From positions 327,635 through 391,634 of the forward strand of contig JAJEKV010000195.1 of the NCBI GenBank assembly GCA_021234155.1: DNA of 64,000 nt, written 5' to 3'. Positions 60,227 to 64,000 of this stretch are shown piece by piece. The translations under genes and the position numbers were made by a program. The first letter of the stretch is position 1. Every line of letters begins with the position of its first letter. The notes beneath the pieces are model-generated. The model had not been told where the DNA came from and did not search any database. It saw only the letters and a program-made list of their open reading frames with translations. This stretch comes from Isoetes taiwanensis. Taxonomy: Eukaryota > Streptophyta > Lycopodiopsida > Isoetales > Isoetaceae.

Positions 60227-62100
60227 AGACCATACCTCCGGATATGCTAAGTTTGCTATGTTGTGCGGGGATTGGCTTACCATAAGCGAAGCTGAGGCTT
60301 TGAAGAAAGCGGCATGCGAGACTCTGATTATCGATATAATTGGATGATGATACTTGGAATATCACGGCTCAAGTGGCTCAATTATTCTATGAAGACCAAC
60401 TAAAAAGATGAAAGAAAGGTGAAATGATAGTGGTTAAGGACCGGTGAGAATGTTCCACGAATAACAAATGCCGATCTTTAAAGTCCATGCACCCAATGGA
60501 TTTGCAAAGGCTATTGGCCGAGATCATGGCGAGCACCACCTTTATCAAGACCATCAAAGATTACTTGGCGGGCATGTCATGAAAATTTCTTGTTGGCCCG
60601 AAGAAGATTGGCACCGATTGAGCATGAACTTATCAAAATATCTCGAAGGAAAAAAAGCTCAAAGTACGAACATGGCGGTTTGAGAAAAATTCATCAAATA
60701 TTCACGGAGAATTTGATGCTCATGTTATAACGGTGTCGGTGATTGGGTTGATAGCATGCCGGGAAGCGAGAAAAGAACCTTCCCGGGCTCTTATCGCAAA
60801 GGTTAATGAATATCTGCGTGGACCGGTGCAAGAGGGATGTAAAGCATTCAAGTGCTACCGTGTTAGTCCTCTAGGGATGTCGGTTGATGTAGTGAATACA
60901 TTTGCTTTCGTTTTATCGAATGTGATTTCGGGAATATCGAGAAAATGGAGCATGGAAGAATACCAAAAGTTCTTGGACGGTCCGGTGTACTAACGGACCA
61001 GCAACTATATTGGATCACGGTGTTTTATCGGTCCGGATCGTTTGAGTGAGTGCTTGTCCGCCATGAAAGCGATAGATAATGTAGTCGTATATGGGTGGAA
61101 GTGTATCGGGATCCTAAAAAGGAGAAACCCTTCTGTAAAGTTCGGCTGAAAGAGCCTTGTCTTTGTAATGTATGTGGCGAGAGATCAAGCGGTGCCCACG
61201 CTGCATGACACGAATCTATGCTTCACGGGGCCTTGGACCATCCTCAAGAGTATTCAAAGTTTCCGCAACACTTGAAAGAACTTCGAGGACATAGAGAAGA
61301 ACTTTGCCCGATCATGAATCTGCGGCGGTAACATGGTTTAAAATTGACCGGTCGTCCATTTCTTTTCAATACCAATCATAGCGCTTGTCTACTTTCCTTG
61401 ACATATTGGTTGTATCGGCCTTGGGGTGATAAAGTGCGGCAGGGAGGCACTTGGTGCTCTCTATTGCCGAATCAATTGGATTCAGGACATGCACATACCT
61501 AGTGCGCACATTTATGTTGGAGGGTTGCGGTGTCTTTGGATTTCTTCTGGAGGATCGTTTAGCCATTTTTTTCGCGAAAGGGTATAAAAGATTTGAGATT
61601 GATGAGACTATGCAGCTTAACTTTGTTCAAATTTTTGATCAACTCGTAATGCTTGATGAGAAAGAGGTCACAAGCCCGTGCATTGCAAAAGATAGTAGGG
61701 GAAAAAAGTAGATGGCTCCAAGGCATCGAAAGTAGCGGGAAGTACTCCTCCACCTCCTTGTCCATTTCAAATTTTTGAGTTGCAATCCACTCTCAGAATG
61801 TCTAAGGATTACTCCGGTTTCCATTTGAAGGGTTGCGAGTTTTGGAGCAAAGGATATGCCTTTCTTTTAGAAAGAAGGACAACGATAACATTAGCTTTTT
61901 GCGGGCACTACTAATGTGCAAGATGTGGTCGAAGGTAGCTCGAAGTTTACGCGACTAGTCCTCAAGGATCAAGAACCTTACATTTGTGATGGAAACACAA
62001 AAGCTCAGCTCGTGGACCCGGTACCACGGAGGCAAGATAAGGAGGTTGAGGTTGAGGTTGAGAAGGAGGTTGAGGTTGAGGGGAAGATGCTATGCTAAGC
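60227..62100 (+). pseudogene. Continuation of the decayed gene, unrecognised domains
   Basis: Protein-like stretches follow array B in changing frames: KFAMLCGDWLTISEAEALKK (about 60250), IGLIACREARKEPSRALIAK to 60993, CKVRLKEPCLCNVCGERSSG with a possible CxC..C zinc site (about 61135-61185), then RTFMLEGCGVFGFLLEDRLA (about 61520) and a Glu/Val run from GAGGTT repeats (62040-62085). The same codon style and strand suggest that they belong with the piece at 59160. No domain is assigned. Many stops separate the pieces, so it is either a pseudogene or an exon series I cannot join. Confidence 0.35.
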
Positions 62101-63655
62101 CCCCAAGAATTCAAGAGATGGAGTTCCTCAAGCAAGCGGCGTTGGGATGGGCACAACACTCGATGAAGAAGGTGAAATCGATAAGTCTGTCTCATATTTT
62201 TCTTATTATTTTCCATAAGTATTTCCAATAATAACTTGCCACTTGTTTTGTATTCATTTAGATAAAGAAAATGCATAGGTCTTGGGGCGAGCCACTAACA
62301 AAATATCTCTATAGCGATTGGAAACCAAGATGTTGATGATAAAACCAAAGAAAACATCATGCACGGACCGCGACTAATTCAACACAAACATAATAGATAA
62401 TAGATAATAATAATATAAAAAGACCGAAGCTTGATCAATGCCCATTTCAACTTTGAATAAGATCCCCGGATCGAACTCATTAATGTAACCCCGGTTCATC
62501 CCCAGATCAAACGATCATCAAGTCTTGGGCAGAATGAGTAGTGTTGGCGATGAGCTTGGTTACAAAAGCTTCGCGGACTTTTTGCTTCTTAAAATGGCCG
62601 GTCGAACATATTGTGCATCAAAACGTCCTCCATTTTCAGCAGCATCTTCATTGCCTCTGCCTGTAAATATAGCATTTCAATGATATGAGGCAGACCTCCA
62701 GCTCCCACTCTCTACTGGGCTGATCTTCATCTGAGTTTACCCATGCCAACCCTTCCCCATGGGAGGAGCTTAGGTGAGTTGGGCATGATTTCTTCCGTTC
62801 CATTCTCGCTTTATCTCGTTTTGCTCCACCTGCAATGCGGTTCATGGGCTAAGATTGGCTCACTAATATGGGACTGCATTTTGGGTCATTGTGAATCTAT
62901 ATCTCTCGCCTCCCCTTTAGCCATTACGGTGACCCGATGAATCTGGGGCCCGAAGATTGGCAACCCCATTTGGACTAACACCTCCTCCTCGGAATGAAGG
63001 CTTTTCGAACACTACCTTGGATGACTCTTTCATGTGTTAATGGACCTGGGCCTCCCATCTCACCCTACCTTACGATTCGAGAATTTTGCTTCGTTCTAAT
63101 AAGAAAAATCGATATTCTAAAATCCGCCATCATTTCCGTCCACGCCATCTCATCTACACGCATGGACCCAAAGGTAAGATGCCTTTTGCATTTCTCTATC
63201 ATCGGCTTTTGCCTATTTTTTAAACCTCGCCGAGAATCATGCCATTATTTTCATCCAAAACCCTATATTCTTACTACTAGCCATCATTTAAGATATTTGT
63301 GGAAATGAAGCGGCAGCGGCGGCTGGGTCATTTCGGGGAGAGCATATGATGGGCCGCCCACTGCGATTGCAACAACCCTTCTATTTTCTGCACTAGCGTT
63401 AGTTTCTTGTTAGTTAGATTTCTATTTAAAGCGGCATGTTTCCCTTCGGATCGACCTTTGAGTCCTTACCGGTTGTCTCCCTTTCTTGTGCGTTGTCACG
63501 GCTTGGCTCAAGTTATAGATTATTCCTTTTTGCATTCCTTTATCGGGGTTATGGGCCCCACGAACCTATTCACATGCTTAAATTCCCTCGATCTGACTAC
63601 GTGCGTTGCTTTATAAAAAAGGCTCCTGATAATCCTATTGTCCATCACTTTCTTG
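62101..63655. other. No recognised gene
   Basis: Unassigned sequence. Part of it could be the LTR and leader of the element suggested by the gag-like motif after 63700, but no TG..CA pair or primer binding site was found. Confidence 0.3.
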
Positions 63656-63659
63656 TTCC

Positions 63660-64000
63660 TTGATCATGGATCACGTGGTCAGCATCGCATCTCCAAATGA
63701 TTGGCGTCGCTTCCCGATTTGATGGGAAGAACTATCAAATGTGGCGATGGCGACTCAGATGACTCTTGAAGATAAGATTTGTGGCTCGCGCCACTCGGCC
63801 CGGAAATCCCTCTTGGTCCCAATGGGAATCTTGAGGTGGTTCTTGATGAGCGTGATCTGATCACTCCTGAAAAAGGCCGCAAGGCTTCGGTTAATCATCT
63901 CACAAGCCTCCCTGGTGATACTCCAGCTTCGATTGGTGAAAAGGTGCCAATACAGCCTATGCCATGTTATTTGCGGATCTTAGATAACCACTATGCTTCT
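63660..64000 (+). pseudogene. Possible Ty1/copia gag N-terminus, cut by window end
   Basis: Translation near 63715-63745 gives FDGKNYQMW, a motif found near the N-terminus of copia gag proteins (F.G.NY..W). Frameshifts follow within 60 bp. The element continues beyond the window, so class and integrity cannot be judged. Confidence 0.4.

Overview
The window looks like nuclear DNA of a vascular plant with a large, transposon-rich genome. The evidence is two plant genes with spliceosomal introns (a NETWORKED actin-binding protein and the V-ATPase G subunit) and many plant-type transposable elements (Ty1/copia, Ty3/gypsy, L1-like LINEs, hAT and Mutator-like non-autonomous elements). A fern or another non-angiosperm is my guess from the look of the LINE family with microsatellite tails and the low gene density. 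The sequence alone does not prove it.

Layout. 1-4.5 kb: downstream flank with small tandem duplications and a GC-rich island. 4.6-11.1 kb (minus): NET gene, two coding exons, about 2161 residues, with a recent in-frame 1125-bp tandem duplication. 11.1-14.8 kb: upstream flank, no recognised gene. 14.8-18.2 kb (plus): decayed Ty1/copia element, broken by a 790-bp Mutator-like MITE with a 9-bp target duplication, one in-frame stop, and a 5'-truncated LINE. 18.9-19.6 kb: second copia scrap and a tandem duplication. 21.9 kb: LINE 3' end. 23.4 kb: tRNA-like SINE candidate. 24.2-26.8 kb (minus): internally deleted Ty3/gypsy element with LTR, primer binding site, gag and protease remnants. 28.2-34.6 kb (minus): near full-length but broken L1-like LINE. 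34.95 kb: candidate LTR start. 36.4-37.4 kb: 938-bp hAT-type element with a perfect 8-bp target duplication. 38.6-39.4 kb: tandem repeats.

40.4-42.1 kb (plus): complete four-exon V-ATPase subunit G gene with G-box, TATA box and polyadenylation signal. 42.9-45.6 kb: exon-like pieces of an unrecognised gene or pseudogene. 46.0-46.2 kb: a 191-bp hAT MITE. 46.4-46.75 kb: a cluster of fresh tandem duplications. 47.1-47.9 kb: truncated LINE flanked by a 29-bp perfect target duplication. 48.3-50.1 kb: poly(A) LINE with a 14-bp duplication. 50.7-51.8 kb: two more LINE 3' ends.

57.2-57.9 and 59.7-60.2 kb: two arrays of short repeats that share a palindromic core but have unrelated linkers, on either side of another LINE end and a decayed gene with a ParB/sulfiredoxin-like motif (59.2-62.1 kb). 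63.66 kb to the end: possible start of a copia gag. The two clear genes are unrelated in pathway (cytoskeleton-membrane tethering and vacuolar or endomembrane acidification). Most of the rest is nested mobile DNA, and the best new signals are the palindromic arrays and the LINE family whose copies share a structured 3' UTR but end in different microsatellites.
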